A stretch of DNA of 64,000 bases from Actinomadura syzygii. Its GTDB lineage: Bacteria; Actinomycetota; Actinomycetes; Streptosporangiales; Streptosporangiaceae. The notes below the pieces were generated by a model. That model was given only the letters and a program-made list of their open reading frames with translations. It made no database searches and was not told the origin of the DNA. Position numbers and translations under genes: made by a program. Positions 49,848 through 58,029 of this stretch are shown piece after piece. Where the stretch lies: positions 124,001 to 188,000 of the forward strand of contig NZ_VSFF01000014.1 in assembly GCF_008085905.1 (NCBI RefSeq), written 5' to 3'. The number at the start of each line of letters is the position of its first letter. Position 1 is the first letter of the stretch.

Positions 49848-50909
49848 ATGGCCACCTCGGAGTTCGTCCCACAGCCCGCGCGCTACGCCATTTTCGTCGA
49901 CGCGGGGTACCTCTACGCGGCCTCCGGCGCCCTGCTGCTGAGCTGCGGCTCCAGACGCGAATACCGGGTCGCGGCCGAGAAGCTGATCAAGGCGCTGACC
50001 GACCACGCGGACGAGCAGCGCCGCGGCGAACTGCTCCGGGTGTACTGGTTCGACGCGGCGCCGAAGCGGCAGCCGACCGTCGACCAGCGGGTGATCGCGA
50101 ACCTTCCGCTGGTGAAGCTGCGGCTCGGCAACCTGAACGCGCAGGGCCAGCAGAAGGGCGTGGACGCCCAGCTCCGCGCCGACCTCGAGGCCCTTGCCCG
50201 GCACCGCGCGATCACCGACGCCGTGCTGCTCGCGGGCGATGAGGACATGTTGCCGGCGGTCGAGGCGGCCCAGCGGTACGGCGTGCGCGTCCACCTGTGG
50301 GGCGTCGAGCCGACGCACGGCTCGAACCAGGCCGAGTGGCTCGTGTGGGAGTCCGACACGGTCGAGGTGCTGCCCGCCGACTTCCTGCGCCCGTACTTCA
50401 CCAAGGCCAAGCTGCTGCCGCAGCCCGCGCCGGGCAGCCCGGCCGCCGTCCGCGACGCCGCGGCCGCCGCGCAGCGGACGAGCCCCGTCCCGTCGCCGTC
50501 GCAGGTGTTCGCCGGACGTCCCCCGGCGGTCAAGCCCGCGGCCGGGGTGGGCGCCCGCACCGCCGTCCCGGTGGCGGGCGGCGCGACGCCCGCGACGGTC
50601 GCCGCGTCGATGAACTCGGCCGCGGCCGCCGTGTCCGACGGCAAGCTCGGGCCCGACCGCGACCACATGCTGGAGATCGGCGAGCACGTCGCACAGAAGT
50701 GGATCTTCGAGCGGGGCCGGGACAACATCCGCGACCTGCTGCCCGGACCGATCCTGCCGCCCGTCATCGACAAGGAGCTGCTGATCGAGGCGGAGAAGGA
50801 GCTCGGCGGGTCGCTGCGCCCCTACCAGGAGGCCCGCACCTGGCTGCGGGACGGCTTCTGGGAGCGCGTCTACCGCGAGTTCGGCATCGGGATCGGCAAG
50901 TCCGACTGA
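49848..50909 (+). CDS. NYN-domain (PIN-like) putative ribonuclease
   Basis: A 353-residue protein. Residues 12-190 form a NYN/PIN-like domain with the expected acidic residues in YAIFVDAGYLYAASGAL (first Asp), LRVYWFDAAPKR, GVDAQLRADLEALARH and AVLLAGDEDMLPAVEAA (Asp-Glu-Asp), then VRVHLWGVEP. These acids would bind the metal used for RNA cleavage. A Pro/Ala linker (195-255) leads to a conserved helical C-terminal domain (ERGRDNIRDLLPGPILPPVI, then YREFGIGIG) possibly involved in RNA or protein binding. No toxin-antitoxin partner is adjacent. It may act in RNA processing; the function is inferred from the fold. Confidence 0.82.
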   Translation: MATSEFVPQPARYAIFVDAGYLYAASGALLLSCGSRREYRVAAEKLIKALTDHADEQRRGELLRVYWFDAAPKRQPTVDQRVIANLPLVKLRLGNLNAQGQQKGVDAQLRADLEALARHRAITDAVLLAGDEDMLPAVEAAQRYGVRVHLWGVEPTHGSNQAEWLVWESDTVEVLPADFLRPYFTKAKLLPQPAPGSPAAVRDAAAAAQRTSPVPSPSQVFAGRPPAVKPAAGVGARTAVPVAGGATPATVAASMNSAAAAVSDGKLGPDRDHMLEIGEHVAQKWIFERGRDNIRDLLPGPILPPVIDKELLIEAEKELGGSLRPYQEARTWLRDGFWERVYREFGIGIGKSD

Positions 50910-51013
50910 CGTTTCCCCGGGTCACGCCACGAACGCGAACACGTTTTGCGATTGACCGGGCACTCACCGTCGCCAATCGGTAAGGTCCCCGCCGACGAGG
51001 GGGGTGACCAGGG

Positions 51014-52273
51014 ATGGGACCGCGCGGACGACGGACACGGCACGCCGCGCTTCCGGTCGCGGCGGCGCTCGGGCTCGCGCTGACCGGCGGGGCGGCGGGC
51101 GGCTGCACGTCGCCCGTCCCGTTCTACCGGCCGGGCGAGGGTCCCCCTGACCAGCCGGTCGTCGGCCTCGGCGGCCCCGCCCCCTACCAGCCGCCGCGCG
51201 CGGACCGCGGCCATCGGACGGCACCCGACTCCGGGCGGCGCAACGCCGCCCCGGCCGTCGTCAACGTCTACGCCTCCGCCGGGCCCGGCATGGTCGCACC
51301 GGCCGCGCGGGGGACGCCGCCCCGCCTGTACGTGGCGAACGGCCCGCGCGTCGACGTCGTCGACCCGTCCGGACCGCGCGTCGTCGCGCGGCTTCCCGCG
51401 TGGGCGGCGGCGGTCGTCCCGTCGTGGGACCTGCGGCGGCTGTGGGCGGCCGATCCGATGCGCGGCCAGCTCGTCCCGGTCGGGTCGCGGGGCGTGGGGC
51501 GGGCGTACTACGTCCCGGTCGCGAGCCCGGCAGGGCTGTACTTCACCCCGGACGGGCGGGACGCGCTCGTCCTCGCCGTCCCTCCGAGCGGTTCCGGGGG
51601 GCGTGGGGGGTCGTCCCCCCACGATGAGCCGGGACGGGTCGATGTCCGCGACCCGCGCACGATGCTTCGGAAGGCGACGGTGCCGCTGCCGTGCGCCGCC
51701 GGGCACGCCGACTTTGTCGCCGACGGCTCCGCGCTCGTCGCGACCTGCCCAGCGGCGGGCGGGCTCACCCGCGTCGACCTCGCCGGACGCCGCGTCTCCG
51801 GGGTGCTCCGGCTGCCGGACGGGGCGCGTCCCGGCGACCTGCGGCTCTCTCCCGACGGCGCCGTGTTCTACGTCGCCGACCCGGTGAAGGGCGGGCTGTG
51901 GCTGGTGGACGCGCGGCGGCTCGTCCTGCTGGGGTTCGTCCCGGCGGCGCCGGGTGCGCGCGGCCTCGCGGTCAGCCGGGACGCGCGGCGCCTGTTCGTC
52001 GTGGGCGACGGCGTCCTCGCGGCCGTCGACTTCGCGGCGCGGCGGGTCACGTCCCGGTGGCCGCTGCCGAGCGTCAACTCCCCGGCTCCCGGCGGCGTGT
52101 CGTCGGACGGAACGCTCTTGTGGCTCGCTGACGCGGCCGGGCTCGTCTACGCCGTGTCGACCCGGACGGGACGGGTCGTCCACCGCCTCTGGGTGGGCGG
52201 GCACCCGACGAGCCTCCGCCTCAGCCCCCAACCAGGCCGCTACTCCCTGGGCGGCACCGGCCTCTACCGCTGA
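51014..52273 (+). CDS. Lipoprotein with YVTN-type beta-propeller
   Basis: A 419-residue exported protein. A basic N-terminus and hydrophobic stretch (ALPVAAALGLALTGGAA) end in the lipobox AAGGC, so Cys31 should be lipidated. A 70-residue Pro-rich linker follows. The rest is a propeller with repeating strands such as RLYVANGPRVDVVDPSGPRVVARL, LYFTPDGRDALVLAVPP, DLRLSPDGAVFYVADPVKGGLWLVDARRL and GLAVSRDARRLFVVGDGVL; these individual units are YVTN/NHL-like. A 22-nt perfect palindrome (51602-51623) lies inside the coding sequence and encodes a loop (GRGGSSPHDE). A role in binding or sensing at the cell surface is likely; no enzyme site is seen. GGGGGG-rich leader and a TAAGGT (50981) precede it. 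Confidence 0.78.
   Translation: MGPRGRRTRHAALPVAAALGLALTGGAAGGCTSPVPFYRPGEGPPDQPVVGLGGPAPYQPPRADRGHRTAPDSGRRNAAPAVVNVYASAGPGMVAPAARGTPPRLYVANGPRVDVVDPSGPRVVARLPAWAAAVVPSWDLRRLWAADPMRGQLVPVGSRGVGRAYYVPVASPAGLYFTPDGRDALVLAVPPSGSGGRGGSSPHDEPGRVDVRDPRTMLRKATVPLPCAAGHADFVADGSALVATCPAAGGLTRVDLAGRRVSGVLRLPDGARPGDLRLSPDGAVFYVADPVKGGLWLVDARRLVLLGFVPAAPGARGLAVSRDARRLFVVGDGVLAAVDFAARRVTSRWPLPSVNSPAPGGVSSDGTLLWLADAAGLVYAVSTRTGRVVHRLWVGGHPTSLRLSPQPGRYSLGGTGLYR
51602..51623. repeat. Perfect palindrome inside the lipoprotein gene
   Basis: CGTGGGGGG (51602-51610), TCGT, CCCCCCACG (51615-51623): a 9-bp stem of the same G-run/C-run style as the intergenic hairpin at 41657. Confidence 0.75.
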
Positions 52274-52298
52274 GGTGTGGGGCGTCTCCCGCAGGAAC

Positions 52299-55200
52299 TC
52301 AGCGGGAGCTGACGCCGTGCCAGTCGTGGGCGGCCTGCCAGTCCGGGAGGAGTTCCTCGATCAGCGCCTCCGTCTCCGGTTGGAGGCGTCCGAGCATCGG
52401 GTCGTGGGCGACGCGGGAGCGCAGTTCGTCGACGACCACCCGCACCTGCGCGACGTCGCCGGTGGCGTGCGTGGCGCGGAGCAGGTCGCGCCACAGGCCC
52501 TCGTCGCCGGACGAGAGCCGCAGCCCGGCGCGGGCCGCGCCGACCGCGCCGCGCGGGTCGCCCTCGTCCAGGCGGAGCACGACGAGCCGGTGCGCGACGT
52601 CGATGACCCGCGCGGACGCCTCGTACTCCAGGTCGTGGTCGGCCAGCCACGAGTACCGGCCGCGCGGGCGGTCCGCGAGCAGCGGCCCGCGCACCAGGTC
52701 CAGCGCGTACGACATGTAGGCGGTCTCGGACGCGGGCTCGGCCGCCGACCGCCACACCAGCCAGCGGAACACGTTGAGGTCGACCCGCACCTCCGAGCCG
52801 AGCCTGATCCGGCCGCGCTCGTCGTGGTACAGGTTCGGGCGGCCCCGGGCGTCCTGGCCGAGCCAGTCGGCGACGCGGGCGACGGTCGCGTCCCGGACGG
52901 CCGTGCTCACCCCGCGCGGCCAGACGGCCCCGGACAGCACGGTCGGGTGGACGCCCTCCGGGTGCGCCGCGAGGTACACGAGCAGCTCGGTGCACAGGGC
53001 GCGGCGGCCCTCGTCCATCGGGCCGGGCGCCTCGACCTCGATCGGGCCGAGCAGCCGCACCTCGGCGGACGACTGCCGGGCGGCGGGCGGCTCCGCGCTC
53101 TCGGCGAGGCCGGGGAGCTGGACGGAGTCGAGCCGGTTCGCGGTCCGGAACAGCTCGAACACGCGGCGGTAGTCGTCGTCCCGGACGAGCTGCGCGGCGA
53201 CGTCGAAGCCGAGCACCCCGGCGCGGAGCCGTCCGGCGTCGTCGACGTCCCAGGTCCAGGTGGCGCCCTGCACGTCGCCGGGGACGAGGTAGCCCATCGC
53301 CATCCGGGTGCCGGTGCGGGCGAGCGCGACCAGGCGGTCGGCGTCCCACTCGGCGGGCTGGTCGGCCATGATCAGGTAGTGCGGCATCCACGCCTCGCCG
53401 AACACGCCGCGGCAGCGTCCGGTGAGGACCGAGTCGACGCCGGACGCGGCGAGCGCCTGCCGCACCTCCTCGCCGCGCTCCTCCAATTCGGGCAGCGCGT
53501 CGGCGAGCGTCGGCACGGACCGGACGCGGTCCGGGGCGAGGTCGGCGAGGCCCTCGCCCAGCTCGGCGTCGAACCCGACGAGCGTGATCCGCATGTGGTC
53601 GGACCAGCGGTTCGTCGCCAGCTCCAGCGCGATGGCCGACAGCGCGGCGCGCCGGACGTCCTCCGGGCCGCGCAGCGCGATCAGCCCGTGCGCCGCCTCC
53701 AGGTCGACGAGGATGCGGCCGTTGTCGTTCGTCCCGATGGACACGAGCCCGGGATACGGCGCGAGGACGTCCCCGAGGTCGGACGCCTCCAGCGTGGGCA
53801 GCGCGTCGCCGTGCAGCCGCCACACCTGGCCGTCGTCGAACGCCTGCCAGGGGGCGGGCGGGTTGAGGTCGGCGGGCGCGATCCACAGGTCGAGGCTGCT
53901 CTGCCCCTCGTGGGCCTCGCTCCGCGACCGGCCGAGGTGGACGCCGTACACGGTCGGCAGCGCCCGGCCGCCCGCCGCCATCGACTTCGACAGGTGCCGC
54001 AGCCCGAGGTCGAGGAGCTTCGCCGCCTCGTCGTCTGCGCCGAGCCGCAGCGCCCGCTCCGCCTCCGCCGCCTCGCCCTCCGGCCGGACGATCATGTGCC
54101 CGTCGGCCCGCCGCCGCATCTGCGCGCGGCGCCGCTTGGCGAGCACGGCGAGCAGTCCGGCGGCGACCAGCCCTGCGGCCGCGAGACCGGCCGGCCAGCC
54201 GATGCCCGTCCCGTCGTCGCGCTGCGAGCCCTGGCCGGGGACGGCCGCGCCGCCGCTGATCTCGCCGGACGGCTTGTCCCCGTGCACCGGCGGATGCTTC
54301 GGCTCCGACTTCTCCGGCGGCGCCTGCGTCGCCGGAGCCTTGGACGCCGGGGCCTTCGTGGCCGGAGCCTTCGACGCCGGGGCCTTCGTGGCGGGCGGCG
54401 CCTGGGTCGCGGGCGGCGGCGTGGCCGGGGCCTGCGTCGTCGGAGGAGGCGTGGCCGGGGCCTGGGTCGTGGGCGGCGGCGTCGCCGGGGGCTTGGTCGC
54501 GTTGGACGGCGGGGCGGGCTGCGCGGGCTTCGGGTCGGGCTTCGCCGACTGCTCGGGCGGCGGCTGCGCGGGCTTCTTCGCGGACTTGTCGGGGACGTCG
54601 TGCCCGTACCGGAAGTAGTCCTGGAGATCCTTGGCGGGGATGACGCGGGCGCCCTTGGCGTCCGCGGGCATCTCCAGGATCCAGCCCGGACGGATCAGGC
54701 TCGCGATCGTCAGCCGCGACCCGTCCGGCTGCACGTGGTTCTTGTTGAGCGAGTAGATCTCCTTGTAGCGGCGGCCCTCGCCGAGGCACTTCTCCGCGAT
54801 CTCCCAGAGGCTCTCGTGGTGGCGTCCCTCGGGCGGCTGCACCCGGTAGATCTTGGTGGTCTCCGCCTTCTCGATGGTCGTCCCGGCGGCGGGGCTCTCC
54901 GCGATGCGGTCGCTGACGGTGGTCCGCTCGACGTTCGCGACCGGGACGGCCTGGAACGTCTGCCCCGGCCCCTGGGCCTGCGTCTGCGCGGGCGGGCGCT
55001 GCGCCAGCCCGGCGGCGGAGAACGCGGGCGCGACCGCCGCCGTCGCGCTGAACAGCAGCAACGCGGCCACGACCAGGCGGTGGACGAGCGACTGCGTCCC
55101 GCCCGCGAGCGGCACCCGCGCCGGGACGCCGACGCCGCGGATCCCCGCGTACACCTCGACCACGACGCACGCGGCGAGCTGGAGCCAGGCCAGCCACACC

Positions 55201-55430
55201 AGCGCGACGAGGATGCCGATCAACGCGCCGGGGCCCACCCGGTGAGTCAGGTCGGATGCGGACGGCACATGGTCGGGCAGCGGCGACCCGAACACCATGA
55301 GCAGTAGGACGGGGACGCCGATCATCAGCGCCGCCAGCGCCACCACCGAGCCGAGCCCGGCGAGGACTTCGCCGGGGCCGCGCCGTCCGCTCACCCGCAC
55401 CGGGGTCCGCCGCTCTTGCCGAGTCGTCAT
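52299..55430 (-). CDS. Membrane LysM protein with C-terminal BTAD regulatory domain (Tad-locus linked)
   Basis: A 1043-residue multidomain protein. Three transmembrane helices lie in residues 25-130 (VVALAALMIGVPVLLLMV, LIGILVALVWLAWLQLAACVV, LVVAALLLFSATAAVAPAF). A LysM domain follows (residues about 190-260: YRVQPPEGRHHESLWEIAEKCLG, PGWILEMP), then a Pro/Ala/Lys-Thr linker (290-380) encoded by 30-bp tandem repeats, another helix (GWPAGLAAAGLVAAGLLAVLA), and a large cytoplasmic part. The last 230 residues form a SARP-like winged helix plus bacterial transcriptional activator domain (VRLLGPIEVEAPG, YHDERGRIRLGSEVRVDLN, ALDLVRGPLLADRPRGRYSW). It is the last gene after the tad cluster. It may couple wall or pilus state to regulation or assembly. 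Confidence 0.8.
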   Translation of the reverse strand: MTTRQERRTPVRVSGRRGPGEVLAGLGSVVALAALMIGVPVLLLMVFGSPLPDHVPSASDLTHRVGPGALIGILVALVWLAWLQLAACVVVEVYAGIRGVGVPARVPLAGGTQSLVHRLVVAALLLFSATAAVAPAFSAAGLAQRPPAQTQAQGPGQTFQAVPVANVERTTVSDRIAESPAAGTTIEKAETTKIYRVQPPEGRHHESLWEIAEKCLGEGRRYKEIYSLNKNHVQPDGSRLTIASLIRPGWILEMPADAKGARVIPAKDLQDYFRYGHDVPDKSAKKPAQPPPEQSAKPDPKPAQPAPPSNATKPPATPPPTTQAPATPPPTTQAPATPPPATQAPPATKAPASKAPATKAPASKAPATQAPPEKSEPKHPPVHGDKPSGEISGGAAVPGQGSQRDDGTGIGWPAGLAAAGLVAAGLLAVLAKRRRAQMRRRADGHMIVRPEGEAAEAERALRLGADDEAAKLLDLGLRHLSKSMAAGGRALPTVYGVHLGRSRSEAHEGQSSLDLWIAPADLNPPAPWQAFDDGQVWRLHGDALPTLEASDLGDVLAPYPGLVSIGTNDNGRILVDLEAAHGLIALRGPEDVRRAALSAIALELATNRWSDHMRITLVGFDAELGEGLADLAPDRVRSVPTLADALPELEERGEEVRQALAASGVDSVLTGRCRGVFGEAWMPHYLIMADQPAEWDADRLVALARTGTRMAMGYLVPGDVQGATWTWDVDDAGRLRAGVLGFDVAAQLVRDDDYRRVFELFRTANRLDSVQLPGLAESAEPPAARQSSAEVRLLGPIEVEAPGPMDEGRRALCTELLVYLAAHPEGVHPTVLSGAVWPRGVSTAVRDATVARVADWLGQDARGRPNLYHDERGRIRLGSEVRVDLNVFRWLVWRSAAEPASETAYMSYALDLVRGPLLADRPRGRYSWLADHDLEYEASARVIDVAHRLVVLRLDEGDPRGAVGAARAGLRLSSGDEGLWRDLLRATHATGDVAQVRVVVDELRSRVAHDPMLGRLQPETEALIEELLPDWQAAHDWHGVSSR
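54331..54480. repeat. 30-bp tandem repeats in the linker of the LysM-BTAD gene
   Basis: Two nearly identical 30-mers (54331-54360, 54361-54390) encode K-A-P-A-S/T units, and two related 30-mers (54421-54450, 54451-54480) encode T-Q-A-P-A-T-P-P-P-T units. The number of units probably varies between strains. Confidence 0.85.
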
Positions 55431-55494
55431 CGCGCCCCTGCCGTTCGGCTCGCTGCACGCCTGGACGTCGCACCCATGGTAAATCCGATCGGGC

Positions 55495-55935
55495 TCAAGG
55501 GTTGCCCCCCGTCACGGGACGGGCGGTGGCCCCCGAGGTCAGTCTGAACTCACTGAACCCGGGGATGATCCCGAGGAGCTGCGGCCGGACGGTGATCTGC
55601 ACGCTCACCGCCACCTCCTGCTCGTCGGCGTCGCAGTTGGACGCGGTGACCTGGTCCCGGTAGGCGGCGAGCAGGTCGCACGCCGCGGCGCGGGCCCGGC
55701 CGGGATCGAGGACGGGTTTGCCGGTCGCGCGGAGCCGCTCGGCGTCGATCTGGTTGGCGCCCGCGCGGGCCGCCTGCTCGGCCATGTCGGCGGCGCGCTG
55801 CCGCGCGTGGATGGCGAGGCCGCCGTCCACGAGCAGCCCGGCCAGCAGGAACACGATCGGGGTGAACAGGACGGTGTAGAGCGCGATCGTCCCTCGATCG
55901 CGCCCGCGCCCGAAGAGCCCGCGAAGCCGCGTCAC
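55495..55935 (-). CDS. TadE/TadG-like pseudopilin protein 3
   Basis: A 146-residue membrane-anchored protein. The basic head (RGRDRG) is followed directly by a helix TIALYTVLFTPIVFLLAGLL, as in TadE-like minor pseudopilins, but the Glu normally found five residues after the processing Gly is absent. This places it closer to TadG. The exterior part has ARQRAADMAEQAARAGANQID and a C-terminal strand region with Cys residues. The GTG start at 55935 overlaps the preceding TadE-like stop as GTGA. It is the last pseudopilin-like gene of the operon, followed by the LysM-BTAD gene 64 bp downstream. Confidence 0.82.
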   Translation of the reverse strand: MTRLRGLFGRGRDRGTIALYTVLFTPIVFLLAGLLVDGGLAIHARQRAADMAEQAARAGANQIDAERLRATGKPVLDPGRARAAACDLLAAYRDQVTASNCDADEQEVAVSVQITVRPQLLGIIPGFSEFRLTSGATARPVTGGNP

Positions 55936-56423
55936 GGCGCGCCTCCCGGATCAAGCCCGCCCGGCTCGGTCCCGCCGCCGGGGTCGGGATCGGGGTCGGG
56001 GTCGGTGCCGCGGAAGCTGAACGTGTCGATGGGCGCGATCGCCGTCCCCCGCATGCGCTTGCTGCCGGGCAGCCCGATGAACGACAGGTCGCCGAGGTCG
56101 ACGTCGCAGGTGATCGTGACGCCGACGCTTCCGCCCGGCATCCAGCGAGACACGTCGGTCTGCACGGTCGGCCCGCCCGAGCACCAGTCGTTGCCGCGCA
56201 GCCCGGCGGCGGCGGTCTCGGCGGCGAGTTCCTGCGCGGACGGCGCGCTGCGCGCGATGGACGCGGCGCGCACCGCGTCCCGGGCGGCGCCGTCCACCTG
56301 GCTCTGCGCGTCCACCATGCGCCCGGCCCCGGCGAGGAGCAGCAGGAACGCGACGAACAGCGGCGTGACCAGCACCATCTCCAGGGACATCGACCCGCGG
56401 TCCGCGCCCCGCGGCCGCCTCAC
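55932..56423 (-). CDS. TadE-like pseudopilin 2
   Basis: A 163-residue minor pseudopilin. RPRGADRGSMSLEMVLVTPLFVAFLLLLAG has the processing Gly (RG) followed by S-M-S-L-E with Glu at +5 and a hydrophobic helix, as expected for a Tad prepilin. The extracellular region contains DAQSQVDGAARDAVRAASIAR and a Cys pair, and ends with an Asp-Pro repeat (DPDPDPDPGG). GTG 56423 overlaps the previous TadE gene as GTGA. No prepilin peptidase gene is present in this window, so cleavage depends on one elsewhere. Confidence 0.84.
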   Translation of the reverse strand: MRRPRGADRGSMSLEMVLVTPLFVAFLLLLAGAGRMVDAQSQVDGAARDAVRAASIARSAPSAQELAAETAAAGLRGNDWCSGGPTVQTDVSRWMPGGSVGVTITCDVDLGDLSFIGLPGSKRMRGTAIAPIDTFSFRGTDPDPDPDPGGGTEPGGLDPGGAP

Positions 56424-56821
56424 GGCCCGCCTCCGGGTTCGCACGCCGTCCCGGAGCCGACGTCCGGCCGGAAGCACTCGATCGGCCCGCGCGAGCGCTG
56501 CGACACGTGGAACGTCATGAACGGGATGACGGACACGGCCGTCCCGCTGACCTCGACCCAGCGTTCGTCGTCGGCCTCCCCCGCCTGGACCTGGAGGCCG
56601 CTGAGCAGCTCGGGACCGATCTTGCGGACGTCGCCGGACGCCTTCGCGGTCGCCGGGCCCTGCCAGCCGTCGCCGAGGGGCGCGGTCCGCGCGACGCGCG
56701 CCCCCGACTGCGCCGCCGCGAGCGCGACGTGCCGGGCGTGGAACACCATCGCGAACTGCACCACGACCATCATCAGCAGGATGAGGACGGGAGTGAGCAA
56801 CGCCCATTCCATCGCCGTCAC
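56420..56821 (-). CDS. TadE-like pseudopilin 1
   Basis: A 133-residue minor pseudopilin with the helix MEWALLTPVLILLMMVVVQFAM after a short head ending in G, and an exterior segment starting FHARHVALAAAQSGARVART. The start is uncertain: GTG 56821 is used, but the frame is open back through the end of the flp gene (SLRSDAGVTAMEW), and a longer head would suit a class III signal. It overlaps the next gene by 4 bp. Together with the other two TadE/G-like proteins it should initiate or modify the pilus. Confidence 0.8.
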   Translation of the reverse strand: MTAMEWALLTPVLILLMMVVVQFAMVFHARHVALAAAQSGARVARTAPLGDGWQGPATAKASGDVRKIGPELLSGLQVQAGEADDERWVEVSGTAVSVIPFMTFHVSQRSRGPIECFRPDVGSGTACEPGGGP

Positions 56822-56841
56822 CCCGGCGTCAGACCGGAGGC

Positions 56842-57063
56842 TCAGCCGGTGTTGATGTTGTTCGCCTTGTCCGTGACCTTCTTCGTGATGATCGCGCCGA
56901 TCGTGATCGCGAGCAGCGCCAGAATCGCGGTGATGATCGCCCATTCGATCGCGGACGCGCCGCGGCTGCGGTCCTCCTCGGCGCGCAGCCGGGCGATCCG
57001 GGCCGCGACCATGGCGCGCAGATAGACGACGAACGGGTCGTGCAGGGGGTTGAGCGGATTCAT
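56842..57063 (-). CDS. flp: Flp-type major pilin
   Basis: A 73-residue prepilin. The first 35 residues are a charged leader (RLRAEEDRSRG). The cleavage Gly is followed by ASAIEWAIITAILALLAITIGAIIT, a hydrophobic helix with Glu at +5. The mature peptide would be only about 38 residues, matching the very short Flp pilins that build Tad fibres. It has no Cys. The unusually long leader compared with typical Flp (about 15-25) is notable. It sits between tadC and the TadE-like genes; a purine-rich GGAGG lies a few nt upstream of the ATG. Confidence 0.88.
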   Translation of the reverse strand: MNPLNPLHDPFVVYLRAMVAARIARLRAEEDRSRGASAIEWAIITAILALLAITIGAIITKKVTDKANNINTG

Positions 57064-57111
57064 CGTGGCACCTCCAGGGGCCGGTCGAGGTGTGGTCGAA
57101 CAGGGGCGGCG

Positions 57112-58029
57112 TCATGAGGCCAGCACCCGCATCAGGGCCGGATAGGCCAGGAAGATCAGGAATCCGGCGCACAGGAAGAGCTGCGCGACCAGCATCGACT
57201 GGGACCGCTCGCCCGCCTTGCCCTCCAGCTCCGACAGCTCGCGGCTGCGCATGGACGCGGCCCGCGCGCCGAGCGATTTGCGGATCTGCGCGCCGTCGTC
57301 CTGGACGAGCGCGAGCGCCCCCGCCAGGTCGCGGAGTTCGGCGATGTCGAGTTCCTCGCCGAGGCGGCCGAGCGACTGCCAGGGCGTCTGCCCGGTGATC
57401 CGGGCGTTGCCGAGCGCGTCCCTGATCCGGTGCATGGCCCAGCCCTCGCCGACGCCCGCCGCGGTCATCAGCGCCTCCGGGACGCCGCGCCCGCCCGCGA
57501 GGTTCATCGAGACGAGGTCGAGGAACGCGCCGACGACGTGCCGGAAGTCCTGGCGGCGGGCCTGCGCCTCCTGCCGGAGCTGCATGTCGGGGAAGAAGAA
57601 GAAGACGATGGCGAACAGCACGCAGATCCAGGCCGGGACGGCGACCGACGACCCGAGCCCGAGCAGCGCGAACCACGCGATGACCAGCGGGATGAACACC
57701 AGCGCGGCGGCGGGCAGCAGGAACTTCGTCGCGAGGAACGCCTCCAGCGACCGCTCGGTGATCGCGAGGTCGGCGCGTACCGAGCGCAGCCGCCAGCCCC
57801 GCGACTCGTAGAACTTGACCAGCTCCCGGCCGAGCCGCGCCCGCACCCCGCCGACCTTCTCCAGCGTCGGGGAGAGCCGTCCGGCCTGCCGCTCCTCCAG
57901 GTCGCGGTGCCGGGCGGCGTCGAGCGCGGCCATCCGCGCGGCGAGCCCGGGACGCGCCGGGAACAGCGCGCGGACCAGCACGTACAGGCCGAAGCCGACG
58001 ACGGCTCCCGCGAGCAGGGCGGCGTTCAC
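57112..58029 (-). CDS. tadC: TadC-type type II/IV secretion membrane protein
   Basis: A 305-residue inner-membrane platform protein of the T2SSF family. It has an N-terminal helix (AALLAGAVVGFGLYVLVRAL), the paired helices LPAAALVFIPLVIAWFALLG and VPAWICVLFAIVFFFFPD, then the conserved cytoplasmic segment VVGAFLDLVSMNLAGGRGVPEAL and LGRLGEELDIAELRDLAGAL, and a final helix. It works with TadB to anchor the TadA motor during pilus extension. GTG 58029 overlaps the tadB stop as GTGA; the longer frame is a shadow of tadB. Confidence 0.9.
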   Translation of the reverse strand: MNAALLAGAVVGFGLYVLVRALFPARPGLAARMAALDAARHRDLEERQAGRLSPTLEKVGGVRARLGRELVKFYESRGWRLRSVRADLAITERSLEAFLATKFLLPAAALVFIPLVIAWFALLGLGSSVAVPAWICVLFAIVFFFFPDMQLRQEAQARRQDFRHVVGAFLDLVSMNLAGGRGVPEALMTAAGVGEGWAMHRIRDALGNARITGQTPWQSLGRLGEELDIAELRDLAGALALVQDDGAQIRKSLGARAASMRSRELSELEGKAGERSQSMLVAQLFLCAGFLIFLAYPALMRVLAS

